From Phycisphaera sp. (lineage in GTDB: Bacteria > Planctomycetota > Phycisphaerae > Phycisphaerales > Zrk34), in NCBI GenBank assembly GCA_016125285.1, contig WGMA01000020.1, forward strand, positions 124,001-188,000: a DNA stretch of 64,000 bases, written 5' to 3'. Positions 1 to 8,834 of this stretch are shown piece by piece. Numbering within the stretch: position 1 is the first letter of the stretch; every line of letters begins with the position of its first letter. The notes beneath the pieces were generated by a model. That model had not been told where the DNA came from, did not search any database, and saw only the letters and a program-made list of their open reading frames with translations. A program made the translations under genes and the position numbers.

Positions 1-191
1 AGCCGCACCGCCTGTGCAACTACCTGTACGAGCTGGCGACGGCGTTCCACAAGTTCTTCGAGGCGTGCCCGGTGATGCGGGCGGAGACCGACGCGCTGCG
101 CGACTCGCGTGCGGCCCTGTGTGTGGTGACGGCGCGCGCGCTGCGTGCGGGACTGGACCTGTTGGGCATCGACGTGCCCGAGCGCATGTGA
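1..191 (+). CDS. argS: Arginyl-tRNA synthetase, 3' end only
   Basis: This is the last 62 codons of a gene that enters from the left edge, read from base 3 to the TGA at 189-191. The residues form the end of an arginyl-tRNA synthetase: HRLCNYLYELATAFHKFFE, then CPV, then the terminal LLGIDVPERM. The family characteristically ends in LLGI.VPERM, the C-terminal part of the helical DALR anticodon-binding domain. The enzyme charges tRNA-Arg in the cytoplasm. The catalytic domain lies outside the window, so its integrity cannot be judged. Confidence 0.9.
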   Translation, partial: PHRLCNYLYELATAFHKFFEACPVMRAETDALRDSRAALCVVTARALRAGLDLLGIDVPERM

Positions 192-263
192 CGCGTCGCG
201 GCGCGCGGCGACAGCGGAGTCACTCGACGAACACGGGCAGCGGTGGGGCGGTAACGGACGCGG

Positions 264-617
264 TCACACGGACGCGGCGAGCGCGGACTCGACGTCGTCG
301 TAGATCTTGAACAGCTCGATGAGGCGGGTTTCCTGGAACACGTCGAGGATGTGGTCACGCGTGCCGGCGACGGCGACGGGGATGCTGTTGCGCGTCAGCC
401 CTTTGCGGAAGCCCAGCAGGATGCCGAGGCCGAGGCTGTTGACGAAGATGAGGCGGGACAGATCGATGACGACGCGTTTGGGCTTCTGCTCGATGATGGG
501 CCAGAGCGTGTCCTGGAGGTAGTCGCCCTTGGTGAGGGTGGCGTCGCCGATCAGGCGCACGATGATGTCGTCCTCGCGCGGCTCGATCTGAACGGAAAAT
601 TCCTCCACCGGATCCAT
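264..617 (-). CDS. STAS-domain anti-sigma factor antagonist
   Basis: A 117-residue single-domain protein with the SpoIIAA/RsbV STAS fold. The strand VVIDLSRLIFVNSLGLGILL leads into the conserved helix, and Ser61 sits where the phosphorylated serine of SpoIIAA-type antagonists lies (F-V-N-S-L-G-L-G). Such proteins bind an anti-sigma kinase when unphosphorylated and so release a sigma factor. It is the third gene of a minus-strand set with a HATPase (656-1096) and a second STAS protein (1117-1476), which argues for a partner-switching module. The target sigma factor is not in view. Confidence 0.85.
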   Translation of the reverse strand: MDPVEEFSVQIEPREDDIIVRLIGDATLTKGDYLQDTLWPIIEQKPKRVVIDLSRLIFVNSLGLGILLGFRKGLTRNSIPVAVAGTRDHILDVFQETRLIELFKIYDDVESALAASV

Positions 618-655
618 GTCACCAACCTCGGAATGTGTACGCCCGGCCCTCGCGA

Positions 656-1096
656 TCAGCGACCGCTGGAGGAGGTGGCGTGGGTGCGAAACTTGACCAT
701 GGTCAGGCAGTTGCCCTGATCGTTATAGCTGACCTCGTTCATATAGGTCTTGATGAGCCACACGCCACGACCGTAGGGTTTTTCGATGTTCTCGTCGAGC
801 GTCGGGTCGGGCACACGCTGAGGGTCGAAACCCGTGCCCTCGTCACAGATGGTGATGGTCAGCTTGCGTTCGTCGACGTGGAACTCGAGCGTGACGTGCT
901 TGCCTTCGTCGGACTCGTTGCCGTGCTTGATGGCGTTGGCGAGCGCCTCTTCGAGCGCGAGCTTGATGGCGAACTGATCGGTGTCGGAGAAGTTGCAGGC
1001 GACGACGGCTTCGAGCACGACCTTCTCTGCGCGGCTGACTTCGTCGAGCCGGCTATCGAGGACCAATCTCTGATCGTACGATGCTGCCATGGCCAC
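656..1096 (-). CDS. Anti-sigma regulatory serine kinase (RsbW/SpoIIAB-like HATPase)
   Basis: A 146-residue GHKL ATPase-fold protein. The N box reads LALEEALANAIKHGN (residues 46-60, with Glu50 and Asn54), the G1 box DEGTGF (85-90) and the G2 region GRGVWLIKTYM (109-119). This is the RsbW/SpoIIAB pattern: a small soluble kinase that sequesters a sigma factor and phosphorylates a STAS antagonist. The gene lies 20 nt downstream of one STAS gene and 38 nt upstream of another, all on the minus strand, so the three are probably one transcript. An in-frame ATG two codons in is an alternative start. Confidence 0.85.
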   Translation of the reverse strand: MAMAASYDQRLVLDSRLDEVSRAEKVVLEAVVACNFSDTDQFAIKLALEEALANAIKHGNESDEGKHVTLEFHVDERKLTITICDEGTGFDPQRVPDPTLDENIEKPYGRGVWLIKTYMNEVSYNDQGNCLTMVKFRTHATSSSGR

Positions 1097-1116
1097 GCGA
1101 TCACTTTAGAGGGACG

Positions 1117-1476
1117 TTACTTGAACTTACCAACCGCTTCCTCAACCGACTTGTCGATCTCGAAGAGCTTGTAGAGCTTCGTGATGACGAACACTTCGTA
1201 GATCTGCGAGCTGATGTTGCACAGCCGCAGCTGCCCCTTCTTCTGGGTCACCTTCGTGTTGGCGCGGATCAGCGTGCCCAGCGCGGCGCTGGACAGGTGG
1301 TCCACGTTTTCGAAGTTGATCAGGAGTTTGGGGTGGTCGGTTTTAGAGATCAGTTCCAGCATCTCATCGCTGATCTGCTGGATGCTGGATTCCTCGAGGA
1401 TATTACGGTCGAGGAATTCGATGACGGTGACATCGCCTTCCTGGTGAACCACCAGCCTCGACTCGGTTTCAGCCAT
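1117..1476 (-). CDS. STAS-domain anti-sigma factor antagonist, second copy
   Basis: A 119-residue STAS-domain protein, more like the RsbV/BtrV type. The conserved segment is ENVDHLSSAALGTLIRANTK, with Ser62/Ser63 at the phosphorylation site. It is clearly divergent from the other STAS protein at 264-617, so the two probably have distinct partners or signals. It is first in the STAS-HATPase-STAS set. About 200 nt separate it from the secretin gene upstream. A GC-rich hairpin lies in that gap (CCGGG..CCCGG near 1596-1617), but I see no clear terminator or promoter there. Confidence 0.85.
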   Translation of the reverse strand: MAETESRLVVHQEGDVTVIEFLDRNILEESSIQQISDEMLELISKTDHPKLLINFENVDHLSSAALGTLIRANTKVTQKKGQLRLCNISSQIYEVFVITKLYKLFEIDKSVEEAVGKFK

Positions 1477-1674
1477 CGAATCACTCCCGCCCAGCGGCCA
1501 AGTGGGGAGCCGGGCCAGCTAGGTAAACATCGCGGCCCACCAGCCGTGCTTTCCGCCTCGGGCAAAGACCTGGCATCGGGCCTACCCACAGTTGACGCCG
1601 GGAACCACCCCGGCACAGGCGCCGCACGCGCGTTGGACTGTGCGACGCCTACGTGGTGCAAAGTCGCTGCGCGA

Positions 1675-4431
1675 TTAGAACGCAGCGGCGTTGCCGCCGA
1701 ACAGAGCCGGCGACTGCTCCAGACCCGGGAACAACTCTTCTTCCTTCTCGCTCTGGATCAGGATGGTCGGCTTGACCAGGATGAGCAGCGTGCGCTCGTC
1801 CTTGACCTTCGAGCGGTTGGTGAACAGTCGGTTGACGATCGGCAGACGGCTGAGGACGGGGACGCCGGCCTCGACCTCGATGTCCGCGAACAGGCGCTGG
1901 CCGCCGAGCAGCAGGGTGCCCTTGTCGGGAACGCTGACGGTCGTGCGGACCGTGGTCAGTTCGAGCTCGGGGGCTTCGATCACGCCGCGGGAGACGTCCG
2001 GGATCGCGGCGGTGTCGCCGGAGTTGGCCTGGATCACGTCGCCGGGGGTGGCGCCGCTGCCGGTGCCGGTGTCGGTGCCGGTGCCGTTGTCACCGACGCC
2101 CACGTCGGGGGCGATGACGCCGATGCCGCGGAGGCGAACGACGCGGGCGAGCGACGGACGGGCGGTGAGGGTGACGTAGCGACGATCGGCGCTGACGGTG
2201 CCCTCGACGTCGAGCAGCACGCCCGACGAGACGATCGAGATCTGCGGGTCGAACGCGGCCGACCGGGTGCCGACGACCGGATCAAGGTCGGACACGTAGG
2301 CGAGCTGCGTGGACACCAGCACGTAGGCCCGCTGACCGTTGAAGAAGGTCACGCGCGGGGCCGAGAGGTTGATCTGACGACGGTTGGCCTGCGTGGCGCG
2401 GATCAGGAAGTCGACCTGCACGTCGTTGAGGAACGAACCGCTGATGCTCATGCCGCGGCGGAACGAGCCGTCGGCGGCGACGTCGCCCTGCGACTCGCCG
2501 AACGAGCCGGTCAGACCGGTGTTGACGCGGTCGGCGATCGACAGGTGCTCCTGGGTGATGACGATCGGCGAAACGTGATCGAGGCCGAACAGGTCGATGA
2601 GGGTGACGTTGACGCCGACGCCGACCTCGTCGAGGTAGTTCTGGTCAACGAGCAGGAAGCGGGCCTCGACGTTGATCTGGATCGCGCGGGACTCACGCAG
2701 CTGACCGAGCAGGCTGAGGATCGCACGATGGTTGGCGGAGGTCGTGTTGATGATGAGGTTGCCGTTGAGGTAGCTCATCGAGGAGACCAGGCCGCCGTTC
2801 TGACGCCAGTTGTCGGGGTCGACGGTGTCGCGGATGAGGGTCTGGATCTGGAGGGCGAGCTCTTCGGGGCCGCCGCCTTCGTTGCCGCTGCTGGACTCGG
2901 AGAAGAGGCTCCGGCCACCGCCGCCGCCGCCGCCGCCGCCGGACGAGGAGATCGCCGCGAGGTCAAACTCGGGGGCCTCGGTGAAGTTCGGGGCCTGGAC
3001 GAGCAGGTCGCGGATGTCGTAGGAGTGGATGACGGTGTTCTTGCCGAGGTTCTCGAGGGTCGAGATCGTCACGACGCCGTCGTCGACCGTGTAGCCGAGC
3101 GGGACGAGGTCGCCGCCGACCTGATCCAGGATGAGCTTCAGGGCCTTGTCGGCCGGGACGTTGGCGAGGTTCAGCGTGACGGTGGAGCCGGGCTCGATGC
3201 CGGCGCCTTCGAGGGCACGCCAGTTGACGAAGAAGTTCACGCCGGTGACGTTGCGGAGGTACTCGATGACGTTCTCGAGGCGGTTGGCGTCGAAGCTGAC
3301 GGGGATCGGCTGCTTGAGCTTCTCCATGATGCGACGGTTGGCCTCGTTGTCGGAAGCGCCACCACCGGAGAACTTGGTGCGCTGGGCGGACAGCTGGGGC
3401 CAGTCTGGCGGGTAGACGATCAGCTCGTTGTAGGGCTGGGCGGACTCGAGGGTCTGCACCGAGTGACGGGCGGACATGAGGCTGATCTTGCGCTCGAGCG
3501 TGTTGGTGTTGCGGTAGATGATCGCGTCTTCCACGATCTCCTTCATCGCCTCGGCCGCGACGTTGTGCGGGTCGAGGAACAGCACCTGATCGAGGACGTC
3601 GAGGGACTGTTCGTACTTCAGCTCGCGGCGGAGGTCGGCCGCACGCTTGAGCATCTCCTGAACCTTGGCGGTACGCTCGGCCTCGGCCTTGAAGCGGCGG
3701 TCACGCTGCTCCTTCTCGACGGCCTGCTCCTGCGTGGCCAGCTCCTTGAGACGCTGACGCTCGGCGTGCTGCTGGATCTCGGCCTGGTAGTCGAGCACCG
3801 CCTTGTTCATCGTGACGTACTCGGCGTCGGTCAGGTACTGGCGGTTGGTGTCGATGATCGCCTTGGACAGGGACACGGCGTCCTGGGCCTCGGTGAAGTT
3901 GCCGGCCTTGGCGGACTCACGGGCGTGGTCCATGGCCTTCTTGTAGCGGCTCTTGGCCTGCTGAGCGCGGAGCTCGATGACCTGAGCGTAGTCCTCGACG
4001 AGGTTGGTGCCGGTGTCACGACCGAGGATGGCGCGGACGCGCTCGGCGCCGGCCTGAGCCTCGACGTTCTCGGGGTCGAGACCGCCGGCCTGCTCGTAGA
4101 GCTTGACGGCGCGGTTGTACTGACGGTTCTTGGCCGCGTCGTCGCCTTCAGCAACGAGCTGCTGAGCGCGAAGCTTCTGGGCGCGGCGAAGAAGCGCCTC
4201 GCCGGCCGCGGGGTCCGCGGCGGCGTCGGCCGCCGGGGCTGCGGCGTCGGGAGCGGCCGCATCGGCGTTTCCACTGTCGCTCGCGGCGGCCGGAGTCTCT
4301 TCGGCCGGCGGCTTCTCGCCGTCTGCCCACACGCTGTTGGACAGACCGAAACCACCGAACAGAATAGCCATGACGAACACGAGCATTTTGTGCTGAGTAG
4401 CCAAGATGAACCTCCACTGGCTCGATGACAT
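1675..4431 (-). CDS. Secretin-family outer-membrane protein (GspD/PilQ-like)
   Basis: 918 residues from the ATG at 4431. The chosen start gives a textbook signal peptide: basic n-region, hydrophobic MLVFVMAILFGGFGL (16-30), then SVWA before the mature part. Next come an Ala/Pro linker (40-78), a helical TPR-like region (79-300), N-type domains (about 378-465, with NLANVPADKALKLILDQVGG), a Gly9 run (498-506), and the secretin core (585-890). The core includes the C-terminal TTVSVPDKGTLLLGG and PVLSRLPIVNRLF segments typical of secretins. Secretins form multimeric outer-membrane channels for type II secretion or type IV pili. No other pilus or T2SS gene is nearby. The frame stays open upstream to 4857, but that extension has no signal peptide at its start. 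Confidence 0.88.
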   Translation of the reverse strand: MSSSQWRFILATQHKMLVFVMAILFGGFGLSNSVWADGEKPPAEETPAAASDSGNADAAAPDAAAPAADAAADPAAGEALLRRAQKLRAQQLVAEGDDAAKNRQYNRAVKLYEQAGGLDPENVEAQAGAERVRAILGRDTGTNLVEDYAQVIELRAQQAKSRYKKAMDHARESAKAGNFTEAQDAVSLSKAIIDTNRQYLTDAEYVTMNKAVLDYQAEIQQHAERQRLKELATQEQAVEKEQRDRRFKAEAERTAKVQEMLKRAADLRRELKYEQSLDVLDQVLFLDPHNVAAEAMKEIVEDAIIYRNTNTLERKISLMSARHSVQTLESAQPYNELIVYPPDWPQLSAQRTKFSGGGASDNEANRRIMEKLKQPIPVSFDANRLENVIEYLRNVTGVNFFVNWRALEGAGIEPGSTVTLNLANVPADKALKLILDQVGGDLVPLGYTVDDGVVTISTLENLGKNTVIHSYDIRDLLVQAPNFTEAPEFDLAAISSSGGGGGGGGGRSLFSESSSGNEGGGPEELALQIQTLIRDTVDPDNWRQNGGLVSSMSYLNGNLIINTTSANHRAILSLLGQLRESRAIQINVEARFLLVDQNYLDEVGVGVNVTLIDLFGLDHVSPIVITQEHLSIADRVNTGLTGSFGESQGDVAADGSFRRGMSISGSFLNDVQVDFLIRATQANRRQINLSAPRVTFFNGQRAYVLVSTQLAYVSDLDPVVGTRSAAFDPQISIVSSGVLLDVEGTVSADRRYVTLTARPSLARVVRLRGIGVIAPDVGVGDNGTGTDTGTGSGATPGDVIQANSGDTAAIPDVSRGVIEAPELELTTVRTTVSVPDKGTLLLGGQRLFADIEVEAGVPVLSRLPIVNRLFTNRSKVKDERTLLILVKPTILIQSEKEEELFPGLEQSPALFGGNAAAF

Positions 4432-4863
4432 TAAGTCGTGAGCAGCCATGTAGTCAGTGCTCCGACACCCGGTTTGCAGTCGCAGATTCCCCATGCCGTC
4501 TGCTGCCGGGCCGTAAGCATAAAGTCTTTGGTTTGTAGACGCAAGGGCCAATTCCCCAAAAACCGCAGCCCCCGGCGACACCCGCCAGGAACCCCGTGCA
4601 CCCCGCTTCGGCGGGGTTGCTGCGACTTCCTTGTCAGCCTCTCGGATGAGACTCTCAATACAGTAGCTCCCGATCCGCGATCTGTCGAATTTACGCACGT
4701 CATTCAACCCCAAATCCACGCCTGACCGATGCATAAAGGTTTGGACGGATTCGACGGCGAATCGTTCCGAGCGATCGCGACAGATCTTGCCGGTTTGCTG
4801 TCGCACGTGCCGATGGTCGGCGCGGACAACCGAGCCGCGGAGCCCGAAGCGCTCCACAGTCGT
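4432..4863. other. Intergenic region upstream of the secretin gene
   Basis: 432 bases between the secretin start and the end of the GT39-like gene, both on the minus strand. It is less GC-rich than its surroundings. It contains a 7-bp hairpin with a TTCG loop (ACCCCGC / GCGGGGT, 4600-4617). The secretin promoter and leader must lie here, but I found no convincing -35/-10 pair and no recognised riboswitch. Confidence 0.5.
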
Positions 4864-7209
4864 CTAATGCGGTGGCAACTGGTCCGGCTCGAGCGGGATC
4901 GCGCTGTTCAGGGCGCGGTCCACTTCTTCGTCGGTGAGCTGATAGATGAGCATGCCGTAACCGATGGTGTCATCGGGCTCGCGCTGCTTGAGATACTGGC
5001 ACAACCGCGCGAATCGCAGGATCTGATATCCCCAGTATTCGTCGCCGGAGCCCTGGTCACGGATCAGCACAGGTGGCTTGGCCTTGGGGTCCAGCCGGGC
5101 GAACACGGCCGAATACTTCTGATGCATGACGTCGAAGTAGCGTTGGTTGGAGACGGTCCAGCGGCCGCGTCCCGAGTGTTCGACATAAATGTTACTCAGT
5201 TGTGTGGCTGAGATGAGGTAGGTTCCGCCGGTCAGGGGGTATAGCTCCAGGCCGCCGGGCGCGACCCCGGGCATGGCGTGCATGTAATAGCTCGGCAACT
5301 GCCGTGCGTGTACGCCGTGGTAGTAAGGATTCGCCGACCCGAAGTAGGCCAGATACACGCGAGCGCCTTGCGCGGCGTTGACCTGCGGATCGAGATCGTG
5401 CTCGGTGAGCCAGTTCTTGAACGCGTCGCCCTTGATGGGTGACCGCCAGCCCTCGTTCAGGCCGTGGTCGTCGAGCCAGTGGATCACGCCGGGCACTTCC
5501 TGTCCCCAGTCGAGGTTCGAGTCGACGAGGTGACGGTAGCCGTTCTTTGGTCCGACGGTCACGTTGAAGTAGGCGAGGTAGTGCGGCCAGATGGAAACCG
5601 ATGCGATCACGACCAGCATCACGCCGAGGATCACGAGCGGGCGCAGCAGGCGGTGTCGTCGGATGACCCACTCGGCGGCGGCGCCGATAAAGATGTACAT
5701 GACCGGGTAGGTCGGCAGCACGTGCCTCAGCCCGATGTTGAGGTTCGCGGTCATCGCGAACGCCCAGTAGATCACCGCCAACACCCACAGCGGCGCCGTG
5801 CGATACAACGCCTGTCGGATCACCTCGCCGCGCGTCGAGGCGTGTTCGACGGTGGGGGCGTCGGTTGACGGCGCGGCGCCATCCTCGTCACTGCTGTCAC
5901 TGCTGTTACTGCTGTCGGTGTCGGTTGGCGGGGGACGTGTGGCGTGCGCGCCGACGCGTTCGGCGAGGCGCTGGGCGATTGCCGCGGCGGCGAGCAGGAT
6001 CAGCAGGAACACGCCGACGGGCGTCTTGACCGCGAAGCAATACGGAAAGAAGTACCACCACCCGGTCGTCCGCCACTCGCCGTTGAGATAGCTCGTGCGC
6101 GCCACCGAGTGCCGTTGCACGAACAGCACGCCGTACAGGTACGCCTCGGGGAGCAACTCGTGTTCGCGTGCGAAGTCGATCGTGTGGGTGAAGATGTCTT
6201 CCTGCCCGGCCCTGTTGATGCGCAGCGCATCCCACGTATCGTTCAGATGTGAATCCGCCCGTTCCTCGGGGTACGCGTTGTAGCTGTAGCGGAAGCCGTA
6301 GAACGCCCAGATGATCGCGATCACCACCAGCACGTGCGTGACGAACACGCCGGCGAACACACCCGCACGCGCGGCCCGGCCGACGATCTCGCGTTGCCAT
6401 CGGCCGACCTGAACGGTGATCGGCGTGGCCGCGGCCAGGCGGATCGTCAGCAGCGCCGCCACCATCGGCAGCACGAGCAGCCCGTTGAACTTGGCGACCT
6501 GCAGCAGCCCGGCGGTGACGCAGCTGGCCAGCAGCGTCCAGGGCGTCAGGCGGTGCAGCGCGCGCCACAGCGCCCCCAGCGACATCGCGAAGAACAGCGT
6601 CACCGCCATGTCGGACGTACAGATCGACGCGTTGGCGAGCATCGTTGGACTGAACGTCGCCACGGTCAGCGCGAGCAGCGCCGCCTCCGGGCCGAACAGC
6701 CGCTTCGTCCAGACCCACACCACGATCAGCACGAACACGCTGAGCAGGATCGCCATGCACCGCGCCGAGAAGACGAACGACTCGTAGTCGTTGCCCAGCG
6801 TGTAGAAGAACTGAAGGACCAGCGTCCACTCCGCGCCGCGCCGCCAGACGCCCTGGTCGTGTGGCGGCAGTTCGTAGCCGCCGCGGATCGCCGACGGGAT
6901 GGCGAAGAAGCGCTGGGGCAGGTTGCCGTTTTCGGGCAGGATGCGGTAGTCGTTGAGGCGCCAGTAGGTGTACCCGCCGACCATGTGGGTCGGTTCGTCG
7001 AAGGTGTGGGACTGGCGTGTGTAGGTCAGCTCGTACGGGCTGGACTTGCCGGCCGGGTCCGCCGTGAGCCACGCGCCGAGGTCGGTCACCGACGACAGGG
7101 CCATGAGGTAGTGCGTCGCCAGCAGCACGACGACCGCGGGCCAGCCGAACGCCATGCGTCGCCAGACCGGACGCGTGTCGATTTTGGGGCTGGGCGTTGC
7201 TTGGGACAT
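4864..7209 (-). CDS. Membrane glycosyltransferase, GT39/ArnT-like
   Basis: 781 residues with a short cytoplasmic N-terminus and many hydrophobic segments through the first two thirds. The first loop carries the family signature: FDEPTHMVGGYTYWRLNDYR, with the Asp-Glu pair of dolichyl- or polyprenyl-phosphate-sugar transferases (PMT/ArnT/GT39 superfamily). A Ser/Asp-rich cytoplasmic loop (around DTDSSNSSDSSDEDG) interrupts the membrane part, and a soluble region of about 200 residues follows. It likely moves a sugar from a lipid carrier to a protein or lipid on the periplasmic side; donor and acceptor are unknown. It is monocistronic here, divergent from mgtE. Confidence 0.75.
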   Translation of the reverse strand: MSQATPSPKIDTRPVWRRMAFGWPAVVVLLATHYLMALSSVTDLGAWLTADPAGKSSPYELTYTRQSHTFDEPTHMVGGYTYWRLNDYRILPENGNLPQRFFAIPSAIRGGYELPPHDQGVWRRGAEWTLVLQFFYTLGNDYESFVFSARCMAILLSVFVLIVVWVWTKRLFGPEAALLALTVATFSPTMLANASICTSDMAVTLFFAMSLGALWRALHRLTPWTLLASCVTAGLLQVAKFNGLLVLPMVAALLTIRLAAATPITVQVGRWQREIVGRAARAGVFAGVFVTHVLVVIAIIWAFYGFRYSYNAYPEERADSHLNDTWDALRINRAGQEDIFTHTIDFAREHELLPEAYLYGVLFVQRHSVARTSYLNGEWRTTGWWYFFPYCFAVKTPVGVFLLILLAAAAIAQRLAERVGAHATRPPPTDTDSSNSSDSSDEDGAAPSTDAPTVEHASTRGEVIRQALYRTAPLWVLAVIYWAFAMTANLNIGLRHVLPTYPVMYIFIGAAAEWVIRRHRLLRPLVILGVMLVVIASVSIWPHYLAYFNVTVGPKNGYRHLVDSNLDWGQEVPGVIHWLDDHGLNEGWRSPIKGDAFKNWLTEHDLDPQVNAAQGARVYLAYFGSANPYYHGVHARQLPSYYMHAMPGVAPGGLELYPLTGGTYLISATQLSNIYVEHSGRGRWTVSNQRYFDVMHQKYSAVFARLDPKAKPPVLIRDQGSGDEYWGYQILRFARLCQYLKQREPDDTIGYGMLIYQLTDEEVDRALNSAIPLEPDQLPPH

Positions 7210-7421
7210 GGGTTACCTGGCGTCAGCGCGGCGGACGACTCATCAGCATTTCGCGAAGCGCGAGCCGCCGCAGAATACGGTATGCGTCAACCCTTGGAAA
7301 GCGTTGCATCGCGTGGCGCATCGGCCTTTCACATTGCGCCCCGTAGTGGTAGCCTGACCCGTTCGTTGTCGCTCGCGCCCGCGGTGGTCGTGTCGACGGC
7401 GAGGCGTACGGAGCGGTCACG

Positions 7422-8825
7422 ATGAGCGACGAGATGGATATCGACGGCGTCGGGCGGCTGCTCGCCCCCGACATCGTTGAGAGCATCGACGCGAAGCGCA
7501 CCGCCGACGTGCTGGCGGCTTTCTCCGAGCTGCAGGACGCCGAGGTCGCCGTTGTGCTCGAGGAGCTCGACGACAGCCGTCGCATCGTGGCGATGCGCCT
7601 GCTGCCGCGTGCGCGCGCCGCGGAGGTCTTCGCGTACCTCGACCACGACCTCAAAGAGCAGATCATCACCGGACTGAGCGACGACGTCGCGGCCCAGATC
7701 TTCAACGAGATGGACCCCGACGACCGCATCGACTTCTTCGAGGAGGCCGAGGACGACCTGGCGCAGTCGCTGCTCAAGCGGATGCGCCCCGCGGAGCGCA
7801 AAGAGACCGAGTACCTGCTGGAGTATCCCGAGGAGTCGGTCGGGCGTGAGATGACGCCGGACTTCCTGAAGATCCAGCCGGAGTGGACGGTGCAGCAGGC
7901 GCTGGATCACATCCGCGCGCACGGCGCCAAGGCCGAGTCGCTCGACACGCTGTACGTCACCGACAAGAACAACCGGCTGATCAATCACCTCCGCCTGCGG
8001 CGCCTGGTGCTGGCCGACCCGAACGACCGCGTCGAGTCGCTGCTGAAGACGACGCGCACAACCGTGCGCATCAACGCGATGGCCGACCGCGAGGAGCTGG
8101 TCACGAAGATGGAGGAGTACGACCTGCCGGTGCTGCCGGTCGTCGACGAGAAGGACGAACTGGTCGGCATCGTGACGTTCGACGACGTGGCCGACGTCGC
8201 GGAGGAAGAGGTTACCGAAGACATGCACAAGATGGGTGGCCTCGAGGCCCTGGACGAGCCTTACATGGCCGCCTCCATCCCCACCCTCGTGCGCAAGCGC
8301 GGCATCTGGCTCGCGGTGCTGTTCATCGGCGAGATGTTCACCGCCTCGGCGATGTCGCTGTTCGAGCACCAGATCGCCGAGGCGATCGTGCTGGCGCTGT
8401 TCCTGCCGCTGATCATCTCCAGCGGAGGCAACAGCGGCTCGCAGGCGACCTCGCTGATCATCCGCGCCATGGCGCTGGGTGAGGTCACCATCGCCGACTG
8501 GTGGGAAGTGGCGCGACGAGAACTGATATGCGGACTGCTGCTGGGCGCGCTCCTCGGCCTGATCGGGCTGCTGCGCGTGCAGCTCTGGCAGTGGCTCGGG
8601 CTCGCCGACTACACCAAGGACTATTTCCTTGTCGGCCTGACCGTCTCGATCTCGCTGGTCGGCGTCGTCACGCTCGGCACGCTCGTCGGGTCGATGCTCC
8701 CGCTCATCCTGCGACGCCTCAGGCTCGACCCGGCCTCGGTCTCGGCGCCGTTCGTCGCCACGATCGTCGACGTGTGCGGGCTGCTGATCTACTTCGGCGT
8801 CGCGACCGTCATGCTCGGGCTCTGA
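7422..8825 (+). CDS. mgtE: Magnesium transporter MgtE
   Basis: 467 residues with the full MgtE architecture. An N-terminal superhelical domain contains repeated acidic helices (ADVLAAFSELQDAEVAVVLE, then FNEMDPDDRIDFFEEAEDD). A tandem CBS pair follows (about 130-255, including VLPVVDEKDELVGIVTFDD). A five-helix membrane domain carries the conserved SGGNSGSQATSLIIRAMALG. MgtE is a Mg2+-gated Mg2+ channel of the inner membrane. A GGAG element 8 nt before the ATG supports the start. It faces the membrane protein at 8835-9629 tail to tail across 9 nt. Confidence 0.95.
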   Translation: MSDEMDIDGVGRLLAPDIVESIDAKRTADVLAAFSELQDAEVAVVLEELDDSRRIVAMRLLPRARAAEVFAYLDHDLKEQIITGLSDDVAAQIFNEMDPDDRIDFFEEAEDDLAQSLLKRMRPAERKETEYLLEYPEESVGREMTPDFLKIQPEWTVQQALDHIRAHGAKAESLDTLYVTDKNNRLINHLRLRRLVLADPNDRVESLLKTTRTTVRINAMADREELVTKMEEYDLPVLPVVDEKDELVGIVTFDDVADVAEEEVTEDMHKMGGLEALDEPYMAASIPTLVRKRGIWLAVLFIGEMFTASAMSLFEHQIAEAIVLALFLPLIISSGGNSGSQATSLIIRAMALGEVTIADWWEVARRELICGLLLGALLGLIGLLRVQLWQWLGLADYTKDYFLVGLTVSISLVGVVTLGTLVGSMLPLILRRLRLDPASVSAPFVATIVDVCGLLIYFGVATVMLGL

Positions 8826-8834
8826 CCGTCCGCG

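Noticed and set aside
1477-1674. Terminator or promoter between the secretin and the STAS operon
   Set aside because: A CCGGG..CCCGG stem is present but without a T tract, and no -35/-10 pair is convincing; transcript boundaries are left open.
1081-4428. A very long open plus-strand frame opposite the secretin gene
   Set aside because: It is antisense to a clear secretin, has no family motif, and its composition is the shadow of the GC-rich third positions of the real gene. The same applies to other long antisense frames, for example at 7329-8369, 9048-12326, 24644-26872, 30056-32089 and 59523-62072.
4432-4863. Possible c-di-GMP riboswitch upstream of the secretin
   Set aside because: A GCAAACC-like string is present, but the conserved second half and the paired helices of the GEMM fold could not be found.
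7210-7421. Possible M-box riboswitch before mgtE
   Set aside because: The 212-base divergent gap shows no M-box consensus and no terminator-like stem before the start codon.
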